NCBI RefSeq assembly: GCF_001939735.1
Contig: NZ_MJIL01000048.1
Location: 176,129-240,128 of the forward strand
Length of the DNA stretch: 64,000 nucleotides
DNA from: Photobacterium proteolyticum
GTDB lineage: Bacteria; Pseudomonadota; Gammaproteobacteria; Enterobacterales; Vibrionaceae
Direction of reading: 5' to 3'
How positions within the stretch are numbered: the first letter of the stretch is position 1; each line of letters starts with the position of its first letter. Made by a program: the position numbers and the translations under genes. The notes beneath the pieces were generated by a model, which saw only the letters and a program-made list of their open reading frames with translations, was not told where the DNA came from and searched no databases. Positions 24,709 through 33,332 of the stretch are shown here, one piece after another.

Positions 24709-25695
24709 ATGGGATTCTTTATACGACGGCTGTCTTTTTATTTGATAGCGCTTTTATTTGCGATAACGCTGAACTTCGTTTTACCACGCGCCATGCCCGG
24801 CGACCCGGTTACTATGATGTTCGCCAATGCAGCGGTACAGGTAACCCCTGAGCGCATCGCTGCCATGAAACAGCTACTGGGCTTTGTCGACGGCCCGATC
24901 TACGAACAGTATTTTGTCTACCTCAAAGGCATCTTGACCTGGGACCTGGGTATCTCTATCCAGACCTACCCGCAGACAGTAAATGATGTCATGGCCGGAG
25001 CCGTAGGCTGGTCACTATTTTTGGCAGGTACCGCTGTTGTTCTCGCTTTCTGCCTTGGCTCGACACTGGGTATTTTTGCAGCCTGGAAGCGCGGCAGCAA
25101 ATATGACGCCTTCATTTCGCCGGGAATGATGGTCGTGCAGGCCGTTCCACCCGTCGTTGTCGCGATGATTGTGCTCTACACCTTCGCAATCGGTCTGCGC
25201 TGGTTCCCGTCTACCTATGCCTATACCGCAGGTACTTCGCCAGACTGGACCAGTTGGGAGTTCATCAAGGACGTGCTCTACCACGCGGTGCTGCCACTGT
25301 TCTGTGCCACCATCATCCAGATTGGCGGCTTCTTGATCAACATGCGAAACAACATGATCAACCTGCTCAACGAAGACTATATCACCATGGCCAAAGGTAA
25401 GGGCCTGAGTGAAAACCGCGTTGTTTTCAAATACGCAGCACGTAATGCCATGCTGCCAAGTGTCACTGCCCTCTCGATGGCACTGGGTATGGCAATCGGT
25501 GGCCAGCTAATTATCGAAATGATCTTCAACTATCCGGGCCTGGGTACGGTACTGCTAAACGCCATCAATGCGCGTGACTATCAGGTTCTTCAAGGTCAGC
25601 TACTCATTATGACCCTGTTTATGCTGTTCTTTAACTTCATGGCTGACATCCTCATCGTCGCACTTGACCCTCGCCTACGCAAGGGAGGCAAATAA
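24709..25695 (+). CDS. Chitooligosaccharide ABC transporter permease (DppB type)
   Basis: Inner-membrane subunit of the importer fed by CBP. It is 328 residues with the N-terminal helix typical of DppB/OppB (FFIRRLSFYLIALLFAI). Five further hydrophobic segments are present. The EAA loop, which contacts the ATPases, lies near residues 220-240 (MAKGKGLSENRVVFKYAARNA covers it). The ending ALDPRLRKGGK is also typical. The start has an AAGGTG ribosome binding site. It is two bases from the next permease gene, so co-translation is likely. The substrate is inferred from the chitin operon. Confidence 0.93.
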   Translation: MGFFIRRLSFYLIALLFAITLNFVLPRAMPGDPVTMMFANAAVQVTPERIAAMKQLLGFVDGPIYEQYFVYLKGILTWDLGISIQTYPQTVNDVMAGAVGWSLFLAGTAVVLAFCLGSTLGIFAAWKRGSKYDAFISPGMMVVQAVPPVVVAMIVLYTFAIGLRWFPSTYAYTAGTSPDWTSWEFIKDVLYHAVLPLFCATIIQIGGFLINMRNNMINLLNEDYITMAKGKGLSENRVVFKYAARNAMLPSVTALSMALGMAIGGQLIIEMIFNYPGLGTVLLNAINARDYQVLQGQLLIMTLFMLFFNFMADILIVALDPRLRKGGK

Positions 25696-25697
25696 TT

Positions 25698-26726
25698 ATG
25701 AAAGGTCTAATCAAGTTACTTTCCAGTAACCATAAAGCCCTGGCCGGCTTAACCATTATCATGCTCTTTATTTTGGCCGCAATCTTTGCCCCGTTCATTA
25801 CCAAGCATGTACCGAACAAAAAAACGGGTAACCCGCATGAGTACCCAGCATTCGTCGTCAAGGCCGCGCAAAATAATCCTGACGGCTGGGTTGCTGAGAA
25901 CCTGGCCGACAGCCGCCGTACCCTGCGCATGTCCAAAAAAGCGGACCACGTTCTGGGAACCACCCGCATGGGGCGTGATGTCTGGTCACAGGTCGTCTAC
26001 GGCGCACGTACATCGCTAGCCGTCGGCTTCGGTGCCGGCCTGATGGTATGTTTCCTGGCCACACTCGTCGGGGTGTCTGCCGGTTACTTCGGCGGTCGGG
26101 TCGATGACATTCTTTCCGCCGCCATGAACATCATGCTGGTTATTCCCCAGCTCCCCTTGCTGTTTGTTATCGCCGCCTTCATCGGGGAGGCCGGTCCCGT
26201 CACGATAACCCTGGTTATCGGGATCACCGCCTGGGCATGGGGCGCCAGGGTTGTACGTGCACAGACCTTGTCTATCCGGGAAAAAGAATTTGTCAAAGCC
26301 GCCGAGGTACTCGGTGAATCATCTATGCGGATCATCTTCGTCGAGATCCTGCCCAACCTGATTTCCATTGTGGGGGCGAGCTTCATCGGTTCGGTGATGC
26401 TGGCCATTATGACCGAGGCAACCCTGTCATACCTTGGGCTTGGCGACCCGGGCACCATCAGCTGGGGCAACATGCTGTACAACGTCCAGACATCATCTTC
26501 AATGCTGGTCGGTGCCTGGTGGGAACTCCTGGTTCCATGTATCGCGCTCACCCTGATTGCTGTCGGCCTGGCCCTGCTTAACTTTGCCGTCGATGAAATT
26601 GCCAACCCGCAGCTGCGTTCTCACAAAGGCATGCGTCGCTGGAAAAACATGGCCAAGCAAAATACCGAAAAACAACAAGAGACACTAGAAACCGCTCAGC
26701 CTGCCATGCAGGGAGGAGAAAAGTAA
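25698..26726 (+). CDS. Chitooligosaccharide ABC transporter permease (DppC type)
   Basis: Second permease, 342 residues. One N-terminal helix (about 15-35) is followed by a periplasmic loop holding the DppC-type GTTRMGRDVWSQVVYGARTSL segment, split here around residues 90-110. Five helices follow, with an EAA loop (EKEFVKAAEVLGESS) near residue 195. A charged Gln/Glu-rich tail of about 35 residues is longer than usual. The TAA shares its last base with the next ATG (ATG at 26726). Confidence 0.93.
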   Translation: MKGLIKLLSSNHKALAGLTIIMLFILAAIFAPFITKHVPNKKTGNPHEYPAFVVKAAQNNPDGWVAENLADSRRTLRMSKKADHVLGTTRMGRDVWSQVVYGARTSLAVGFGAGLMVCFLATLVGVSAGYFGGRVDDILSAAMNIMLVIPQLPLLFVIAAFIGEAGPVTITLVIGITAWAWGARVVRAQTLSIREKEFVKAAEVLGESSMRIIFVEILPNLISIVGASFIGSVMLAIMTEATLSYLGLGDPGTISWGNMLYNVQTSSSMLVGAWWELLVPCIALTLIAVGLALLNFAVDEIANPQLRSHKGMRRWKNMAKQNTEKQQETLETAQPAMQGGEK

Positions 26727-27697
26727 TGACTAACCCACAGATCTCCATTCGCAATCTTTGTGTCGACTACATTACCGATGCCGGCGACGTCCGTGCAGTA
26801 AACAACGTCAGCTTCGATATCGGCAAGGGCGAGGTCTTTGGCCTTGCCGGTGAATCAGGCTGCGGTAAGTCCACCGTTGCCTTCTCGCTGATGCGCCTTC
26901 ATAAGCCGCCAGCATTTATCACCGGTGGCGAAGTTATCTTTGACGGTCATGGCGATATTCTCAAGTACAGCGAGGCTGACATTTCGGCTTTCCGCTGGAG
27001 CCAGATGTCCATGGTGTTCCAGAGTGCGATGAACGCACTCAACCCGGTACTGACGCTGGAAGAGCAGTTCTGCGACGTGATCATGCGCCATACCAACATG
27101 ACGCGCCAGCAGGCTGTTCGCCGCGCCGAAGGATTACTGGAGATTGTTGATATCCACCGGAGCCGCCTGCAGGACTTCCCGCACCAGTTTTCCGGCGGTA
27201 TGCGTCAGCGCCTGGTCATTGCGATTGCCCTGGCCCTGAACCCGAAGATGATCATCATGGATGAACCGACCACGGCTCTCGATGTGGTGGTTCAGCGCGA
27301 GATCCTGCAAAAGATTTACGCACTAAAAGAGGAGTTTGGCTTCTCTATCCTGTTCATCACCCATGATATCTCACTGATGGTCGAGTTCTCCGACCGTATC
27401 GGGATCATGTACTCCGGCGAGCTGATCGAGGTTGCCCCGTCACGGCAGATCCTTGAGCAGCCGTTCCACCCATATACAGAAGGGTTGGGCAACTCCTTCC
27501 CGCCGCTGACAGGCCCGAAAACACGCCTGACCGGTATTCCAGGTAACCCGCTGAACCTGCTTGAAGTTCCTCAGGGGTGCCGTTTCCAGGCCCGCTGTAG
27601 CAAAGCCCATGATGCCTGCTTCAGCAAAGCGACACAGCTACGTCAACTTGAACCCGGTCGTTTTTCAAACTGCCACCTATTCAATAAATGCAGTTAA
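26726..27697 (+). CDS. Chitooligosaccharide ABC transporter ATPase (DppD type)
   Basis: Cytoplasmic ATPase, 323 residues. Walker A is GESGCGKST near residue 42, the Q-loop MVFQSAMNALNP, the signature FSGGMRQR near 155, and Walker B MIIMDEPTTALD near 175. The C-terminal oligopeptide-transporter extension carries the Cys cluster (CRFQARCSKAHDACF), which in this family binds an iron-sulfur cluster. It starts on the last base of the preceding gene. It pairs with the next ATPase as a heterodimer. Confidence 0.94.
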   Translation: MTNPQISIRNLCVDYITDAGDVRAVNNVSFDIGKGEVFGLAGESGCGKSTVAFSLMRLHKPPAFITGGEVIFDGHGDILKYSEADISAFRWSQMSMVFQSAMNALNPVLTLEEQFCDVIMRHTNMTRQQAVRRAEGLLEIVDIHRSRLQDFPHQFSGGMRQRLVIAIALALNPKMIIMDEPTTALDVVVQREILQKIYALKEEFGFSILFITHDISLMVEFSDRIGIMYSGELIEVAPSRQILEQPFHPYTEGLGNSFPPLTGPKTRLTGIPGNPLNLLEVPQGCRFQARCSKAHDACFSKATQLRQLEPGRFSNCHLFNKCS

Positions 27698-27726
27698 TAA
27701 AAAATAGGAAGCAATTAGGAGGCAAT

Positions 27727-28722
27727 ATGAGCAAACCTATCGGACAACCAATTATTGAAGGCAAAAATCTGATCAAGGATTTTGAGGTCAACAGTAATTC
27801 ATTAACCAAATCCAAGATGCGCGCCATCAATGACGTGTCTTTCAAGATGTACAAGAGCCGCGGCCTATCCGTTGTCGGTGAATCTGGCTCGGGCAAATCC
27901 ACCACGGCGAAAATGATCGCCAAGATGTACCCGCCAACCGGCGGCCATATCGAGTACTACGGCCGGGATATTGCCGACATTAACAAGCACAGCGAGCTCA
28001 TGGAGTATCGCCAGGGTGTCCAGATGGTATGGCAGGATCCGTTTGGGTCCCTGAACCCGACCCATACGATTTTCCACCACATCGCCCGTCCGTTGCTGAT
28101 CCACAAGAAGGTTACCTCCGGCAATAAGAAGGAGCTGGAAGAGAAGGTCTACAGCCTGCTTGAACAGGTGGGCCTGATCCCGCCCAAAGAAACGGCGGCC
28201 AAGTTCCCCCACCAGCTTTCTGGTGGCCAGCGCCAGCGCGTCAACCTGGCCCGCAACATTGCCGTCGGTGCTGAGGTTGTCCTGGCTGACGAGCCGACCT
28301 CAATGCTGGACGTCTCGATTCGTGCCGGGGTTCTCAACCTGATGGAAGAGATGAAATTCGAGCGCGAAATGGCCCTGCTGTATATCACCCATGATATCGC
28401 GACTGCCCGCTATATTGCCGAGGATCTGGCCGTGATGTATGTCGGCCACATGGTGGAATGGGGCGATACCGAGGAGATCATCCATGATCCCCAGCACCCA
28501 TACACCCAGCTGCTTGTCTCGGCTGTACCGGATCCAAGCAAGTCCATCCACGAGAAACTTAAGGGCAACAAGGGCGAGATCCCGCTCTGGACACCGGAAA
28601 GCCTCGGCTGCCCGTTTGCCGGTCGCTGTACCCATGCAACCAACAAGTGCCGCGAACAGCTTCCGGCCGTAACCCAGCTATCAGAAAACCATTTCGTACG
28701 TTGTTACCTATACGAGAACTAA
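27727..28722 (+). CDS. Chitooligosaccharide ABC transporter ATPase (DppF type)
   Basis: Second ATPase, 331 residues from MSKPIGQPII. Walker A is GESGSGKST, the signature LSGGQRQRVNLARN, and Walker B VVLADEPTSMLD. A C-terminal extension carries CPFAGRCTHATNKC. The frame is open 13 codons earlier and overlaps the previous gene, but the GGAGGCAAT before the ATG at 27727 decides the start. It lies 11 bases before the GH9 gene. Confidence 0.94.
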   Translation: MSKPIGQPIIEGKNLIKDFEVNSNSLTKSKMRAINDVSFKMYKSRGLSVVGESGSGKSTTAKMIAKMYPPTGGHIEYYGRDIADINKHSELMEYRQGVQMVWQDPFGSLNPTHTIFHHIARPLLIHKKVTSGNKKELEEKVYSLLEQVGLIPPKETAAKFPHQLSGGQRQRVNLARNIAVGAEVVLADEPTSMLDVSIRAGVLNLMEEMKFEREMALLYITHDIATARYIAEDLAVMYVGHMVEWGDTEEIIHDPQHPYTQLLVSAVPDPSKSIHEKLKGNKGEIPLWTPESLGCPFAGRCTHATNKCREQLPAVTQLSENHFVRCYLYEN

Positions 28723-28733
28723 TTGGAGGATAA

Positions 28734-30470
28734 ATGCAGCTGTTAACGAACCACCTAGGCTATGAGCGTTTTGGTGCCAAGCAGGCTATCCTGCTGGCGG
28801 AACCCGGTTTGCCGGCACCCCATGCAGAGATTATTCGCTGCCAAGATGCCCACCCTATTATGCAGCTGCCACTCAAAGCCTGTGGCCCAGTCGCACAATG
28901 GCACACGGGCTACACCTACTCGATTGACTTCACGGCATTCACTGGGTGCGGTGAATTCCGCCTCCAGGTTGGCGAGCTCCTCTCCGAGCCTTTTACCATT
29001 GCCGAAGGGCTGCTTATGCAGCGAACCTTCAGCGATGTACTGCACTACTTCAAATCCCAGCGCTGCAGCGGCGTTTTCGACCATGCCGACCAGCATGCAC
29101 CGTTACTTGGCAGCAAAGACACAGCAGATGTCCGCGGCGGCTGGTATGACGCCTCGGGCGATGTCAGCAAATATCTCAGTCACCTGTCCTACAGCAACTA
29201 CCTGAACCCCCAACAGACCCCAATGGTAGTCTGGAATATGTTCAAGGCCTTTGAGCTGCTCGAAGGCGAGGAAAACATTGCCGACATCACCCGAAGACGC
29301 CTGCTGGAAGAGGCTTACCATGGTGCGGACTTCTTGCTCCGGATGCAGCACCCGCAGGGCTTCTTCTATATGACGGTGTTCGACAAGTGGAGCAAGGATA
29401 TAAAGCAGCGGGAGATCTGTGCATACGCCACCCAGGAAGGTATTAAGTCGGACGATTATCAGGCTGCATTCCGTCAGGGCGGCGGCATAACCGTTGCTGC
29501 GCTGGCTGCGGCATCACGTTGGCTCACATCAGAACAAGTTACCCGACTCGGATGGAATGACGAAACCCAAGGCGAAGCCTACCTGCAAGCCGCCGAGAAA
29601 GGCTACTGGCACCTGGTTGAGATGAATACCCAGTACCTCAACGACGGTACCGAGAACATCATCGACGAGTACTGCGCCTTGCTGGCTGCAGTAGAGCTGT
29701 TCAAAGCCACCGGCAACAACCGCTATCTTGACCAGGCCAGGGGCTGGGCCAAGAAACTGGCCTGCCGGCAAATGTCTGATCAAGACCAGCAGCATTTCTG
29801 GTCGGCCAACAACGACGGCAGCCGCCCGTACTACCATGCTGCGGAAGCAGGATTGCCAGCCATCAGCCTGATGCAATACCTGGCGATAGAAACTGACGAA
29901 ACGCTGCACCAGAGCCTGAATCAAACACTGAGCAATGCGCTGCACTTCGAGCTCAGGATCACCCTGGAAGTCACCAACCCATTCGGTTACCCGCGTCAGT
30001 ATGTCAAACCCGTTGACGGTGAAAAGTCCAGCAGCTTCTTTGTTCCTCACCACAATGAAAGCGGCTACTGGTGGCAGGGTGAAAATGCCCGCCTGGGTTC
30101 ACTGGCCTCCATGGCCTATATGGCGCAGGCCTACCCGCTCGATAGCACCCTGAAATCAGAGCTCAAAGTCTATGCACAAAAGCTGACTGACTGGCTGCTG
30201 GGGCTCAACCCCTTCGATATGTCGATGCTGGACGGCCATGGTCGCAACAACCCGGACTACCTGCCCGAGCTGGGATTCAGCAACGCCAAGGGCGGTGTGT
30301 GCAACGGCATCACCTCTGGCTTCGACAACGAGCAGGATATCGCCTTCAAACCGATTCCGTACAAAGATGACATGCTGCAAAACTGGCGCTGGGGAGAGCA
30401 GTGGATCCCGCATGGCGGCTGGTATTTGCTCGCAATAACAACTCAATATAAGGAGCGACACCTTGGCTAG
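28734..30470 (+). CDS. GH9 exo-beta-D-glucosaminidase-like enzyme
   Basis: Glycoside hydrolase family 9, 578 residues, without signal peptide and so cytoplasmic. An N-terminal Ig-like CelD-N domain (about 1-85) is followed by the (alpha/alpha)6 catalytic domain. The catalytic Asp pair lies in GGWYDASGD near residue 140, and the C-terminal acid region in NNPDYLPELGF near 510. Genes in this place in Vibrio were named endoglucanase-related. The Photobacterium profundum homologue is reported to be an exo-beta-glucosaminidase acting on GlcN oligomers. Its job is therefore probably cleavage of imported deacetylated oligosaccharides. The ribosome binding site is GGAGG. Its end overlaps the kinase start. 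Confidence 0.88.
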   Translation: MQLLTNHLGYERFGAKQAILLAEPGLPAPHAEIIRCQDAHPIMQLPLKACGPVAQWHTGYTYSIDFTAFTGCGEFRLQVGELLSEPFTIAEGLLMQRTFSDVLHYFKSQRCSGVFDHADQHAPLLGSKDTADVRGGWYDASGDVSKYLSHLSYSNYLNPQQTPMVVWNMFKAFELLEGEENIADITRRRLLEEAYHGADFLLRMQHPQGFFYMTVFDKWSKDIKQREICAYATQEGIKSDDYQAAFRQGGGITVAALAAASRWLTSEQVTRLGWNDETQGEAYLQAAEKGYWHLVEMNTQYLNDGTENIIDEYCALLAAVELFKATGNNRYLDQARGWAKKLACRQMSDQDQQHFWSANNDGSRPYYHAAEAGLPAISLMQYLAIETDETLHQSLNQTLSNALHFELRITLEVTNPFGYPRQYVKPVDGEKSSSFFVPHHNESGYWWQGENARLGSLASMAYMAQAYPLDSTLKSELKVYAQKLTDWLLGLNPFDMSMLDGHGRNNPDYLPELGFSNAKGGVCNGITSGFDNEQDIAFKPIPYKDDMLQNWRWGEQWIPHGGWYLLAITTQYKERHLG

Positions 30471-31350
30471 TACAATCAAATATTACGTCGGAGTAGACGG
30501 GGGTGGCACCTCGTGCCGAGCCCGGATCTGCGATTTGGAAGGTCACTGTCTTGGCGAGGCCAAGACCGGCAGTGCCAATATCATGCTGGGTGGCAGCGTC
30601 GCCATGGCATCGATTCAGGATGCCATTGCCACTGCCGCCTCTCTGGCACAGCTGACAGAAGCCGACTACGGCAGCATGTCCGTCGGTCTGGCACTGGCCG
30701 GAGCCGAACAAAAAGAGTCCTGGTATGAATTCATGGCGCTTCCCCACCCTTATGGTGCCGTCACTTTAAATACCGACGCTTATGGCGCTTGTCTGGGCGC
30801 CTGGAAAGGAGAAGAGGGCACAATCCTGATAGCCGGTACGGGCTCTTGCGGGATCTTGCTGAAAGATAAGCAGCAACAGGTTATCGGCGGCCGCGAGTTC
30901 CCAATATCCGATCACGGCGGCGGTGCCGTCATGGGACTTCGCCTCATCCAGCAGGTACTGCTCAGTGTCGACGATATCGTTCCTCACACGTCGCTGGCCC
31001 TGCATGTCATGAAGCATTTCGACAACGATGTCGATGCCGTTGTCAGCTGGTCCAAAACAGCCCGTCCGTGCGACTACGGTCAGTTCTCGCCAGCCATTTT
31101 TGCCCATGCGGCCGAAGGTGACAGCCTGGCCATCGAGATGCTCAAGCAAACGGCGGCGGATGTCGAAATGTTGCTCTCTGCATTGTTCATGCGCGGTGCC
31201 GAACAGGTCTGCCTGATGGGGAGCATTGGCGAGCATATCCAGCCTTGGCTGGCACCTCCGTTCAAAACCCGGCTGGCACTACCCCAGGGAGATGCCATGG
31301 ACGGGGCAATTGCAATGGCAAAAGGTTGTCACAACCTTTACCCACTTTAA
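30463..31350 (+). CDS. N-acetylglucosamine kinase (BadF/BcrA ATPase family)
   Basis: Phosphorylates free GlcNAc (and probably GlcN) from oligosaccharide cleavage to the 6-phosphate. It is 295 residues of the actin-like ATPase fold. Phosphate-1 is GVDGGGTSCRARI near residue 8, phosphate-2 is LIAGTGSCGIL near 124, and the GG-rich SDHGGGAVMGLR loop is near 150. The start is a TTG at 30463 with AAGGAG seven bases upstream; it overlaps the GH9 stop by eight bases, which indicates translational coupling. The V. cholerae gene in this position is a glucosamine-specific kinase, so GlcN could be the main substrate. Confidence 0.9.
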   Translation: MASTIKYYVGVDGGGTSCRARICDLEGHCLGEAKTGSANIMLGGSVAMASIQDAIATAASLAQLTEADYGSMSVGLALAGAEQKESWYEFMALPHPYGAVTLNTDAYGACLGAWKGEEGTILIAGTGSCGILLKDKQQQVIGGREFPISDHGGGAVMGLRLIQQVLLSVDDIVPHTSLALHVMKHFDNDVDAVVSWSKTARPCDYGQFSPAIFAHAAEGDSLAIEMLKQTAADVEMLLSALFMRGAEQVCLMGSIGEHIQPWLAPPFKTRLALPQGDAMDGAIAMAKGCHNLYPL

Positions 31351-31359
31351 GAGGCTACT

Positions 31360-33291
31360 ATGAGTTACCGTCTCGATTTGACCGTGATAAGCAAAAATGA
31401 GCAGCAGTCTCGTTTTGCCCTGACCTTGCACAATCTGAGTGATCAGGCACAGAACAACTGGGCGCTGCATTTTACGTTCTGCCGCTGGATTCAGGCAGAA
31501 TCGCTTTCTAACGGCCAACTCAAGCAACTGGGTAGCTACTGCATTCTGACGCCGGGAAACTCGGCGTCATTAAGCCCTAACTCCCATTTCTATACGGAAT
31601 TCACCGTCAATACCAAGCCCTTCACGATGTACGACGAAGGGATCGTCGATGCCTTCCTGAATACTTCGCCAGAAGGCAGTTTCATCAAGCCGCTGCCGGT
31701 AAAAATCACCACGATCAACCTCGATCAGCCGGCTACCGAGCCATTGCCGATCCCGCTGCCCGATGCCAAGCCCATCAACCTGATCCCGCTGCCGGAATCA
31801 TTGATCAGGCTGCCCGGCGAATTCATGCTGAAATCGGGAACGGCTATCACGCCTCCGACAGATAAGGCCTGCGGTAGCTCACGCTGGCTTCAGGCCGAGC
31901 TGTGCCAGCTGCTGCACGAAGATATCCCGGTTTGCCAGGACGGTAATATCAGCTATCAGTATCACGAAGAGCTTGCCGACGGCGCATACTGCCTGCTGGT
32001 CGAACCCGATCATATCTGGCTTCAGGCCGGATCGCAGAGCGGTTTTGCCCATGCAACCGCCAGCCTGCTGCAGCTGATCCCGACCCGCCCCACCCATCAG
32101 GCTCATGCGACCTATATGATCCCGATGGTGGAGATCCAGGACCAGCCCAACTACCCGTACCGCGGGATGATGCTTGACTGTGCCCGGCAGTTCCACCCGA
32201 TCAAACGCCTCAAGTACCTGATCGATCACCTGGCTCGCTATAAATTCAACACCTTCCACTGGCACCTGACGGATGACGAAGGCTGGCGGATTGAAATTGA
32301 TGCCTACCCGGAGCTGACTCGGATCGGGGCCTGGCGGGGACCGAACGAGGTTATCCAGCCACAGTACACCAACATCAGCCAACGCTATGGCGGCTACTAC
32401 AGCAAACAGGAAGTACGCGATCTCATCGCCTACGCCAGTGACCGCGGAATTACCATCATTCCGGAGATCGATATTCCCGGCCACTGCCGTGCGGCTATCA
32501 AGTCCCTGCCGGACCTGCTGGTCGACCCACAAGACCGCTCACAGTACCGCAGTACCCAGTGGTACTCGGACAACATTCTGTCCCCGGCACTGAAAGGCAC
32601 CTATACCTTTATCGCTAACGTACTGGACGAAGTCTGCGAGCTCTTTCCTGCCCCCTACATCCATGTCGGGTGTGACGAGGTGCCGCAAGGTGTCTGGACC
32701 CAAAGTCCGGCCTGTCAGGCAATGATGGAACAGCACGGCTATCAGGATCCGCGAGAGCTGCAGGGACATATCCTGCGCTTTGCCGAGGAGGTCGTCCAGG
32801 CCAAGGGCAAGCGGATGATGGGTTGGGAAGAGGCAACCAACGGCAACAAAATCAGCAAGGATACCCTGATCTTCTCGTGGCAGAACGAAGAGGCCGGACT
32901 GAACTGTGCCCGCGAGGGCTATGACGTCATCATGCAGCCAGCCCAGTATACCTACCTGGATATGACTCAGGGCTACACGGCAGACGAACCCGGTTCCGAC
33001 TGGGCCTGCAAGCTGCCACTCGATGTCGTCTATAGCTACAAACCCCTGTCGTCACTGGCCGACAACGACCCGGCCCACCGGCATATCCTGGGTATCCAGG
33101 CCGCATTGTGGTGCGAGCTGGTCAACAACCAGAGCCGCTTTGAATACATGATTTACCCACGCCTGCTGGCCATTGCCGAGCTGTGCTGGACTCATCCTGA
33201 CAACAGAAACTGGAAAGACTTCAAGGCTCGTCTGAGCGGGCAGTTAGCCTACCTGGACAAAGCTGGCATTAATTACCGTCGTTGTGACTAG
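31360..33291 (+). CDS. Cytoplasmic GH20 beta-N-acetylhexosaminidase
   Basis: Removes terminal GlcNAc from chitin oligosaccharides by substrate-assisted catalysis. It is 643 residues with no signal peptide. An N-terminal beta domain (1-105) resembles the chitobiase carbohydrate-binding domain. A GH20b domain follows (about 125-265), then the TIM barrel (YRGMMLDCARQFHP from about 267). The catalytic pair Asp439-Glu440 lies in HVGCDEVPQG. HWHLTDDEGWR and the late WCELVN block shape the sugar site. The ATG has AGAGG upstream, nine bases after the kinase stop. Confidence 0.94.
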   Translation: MSYRLDLTVISKNEQQSRFALTLHNLSDQAQNNWALHFTFCRWIQAESLSNGQLKQLGSYCILTPGNSASLSPNSHFYTEFTVNTKPFTMYDEGIVDAFLNTSPEGSFIKPLPVKITTINLDQPATEPLPIPLPDAKPINLIPLPESLIRLPGEFMLKSGTAITPPTDKACGSSRWLQAELCQLLHEDIPVCQDGNISYQYHEELADGAYCLLVEPDHIWLQAGSQSGFAHATASLLQLIPTRPTHQAHATYMIPMVEIQDQPNYPYRGMMLDCARQFHPIKRLKYLIDHLARYKFNTFHWHLTDDEGWRIEIDAYPELTRIGAWRGPNEVIQPQYTNISQRYGGYYSKQEVRDLIAYASDRGITIIPEIDIPGHCRAAIKSLPDLLVDPQDRSQYRSTQWYSDNILSPALKGTYTFIANVLDEVCELFPAPYIHVGCDEVPQGVWTQSPACQAMMEQHGYQDPRELQGHILRFAEEVVQAKGKRMMGWEEATNGNKISKDTLIFSWQNEEAGLNCAREGYDVIMQPAQYTYLDMTQGYTADEPGSDWACKLPLDVVYSYKPLSSLADNDPAHRHILGIQAALWCELVNNQSRFEYMIYPRLLAIAELCWTHPDNRNWKDFKARLSGQLAYLDKAGINYRRCD

Positions 33292-33332
33292 CAACTCACA
33301 GCAAGTAAAAACATTAAAAGGATTGGACAATA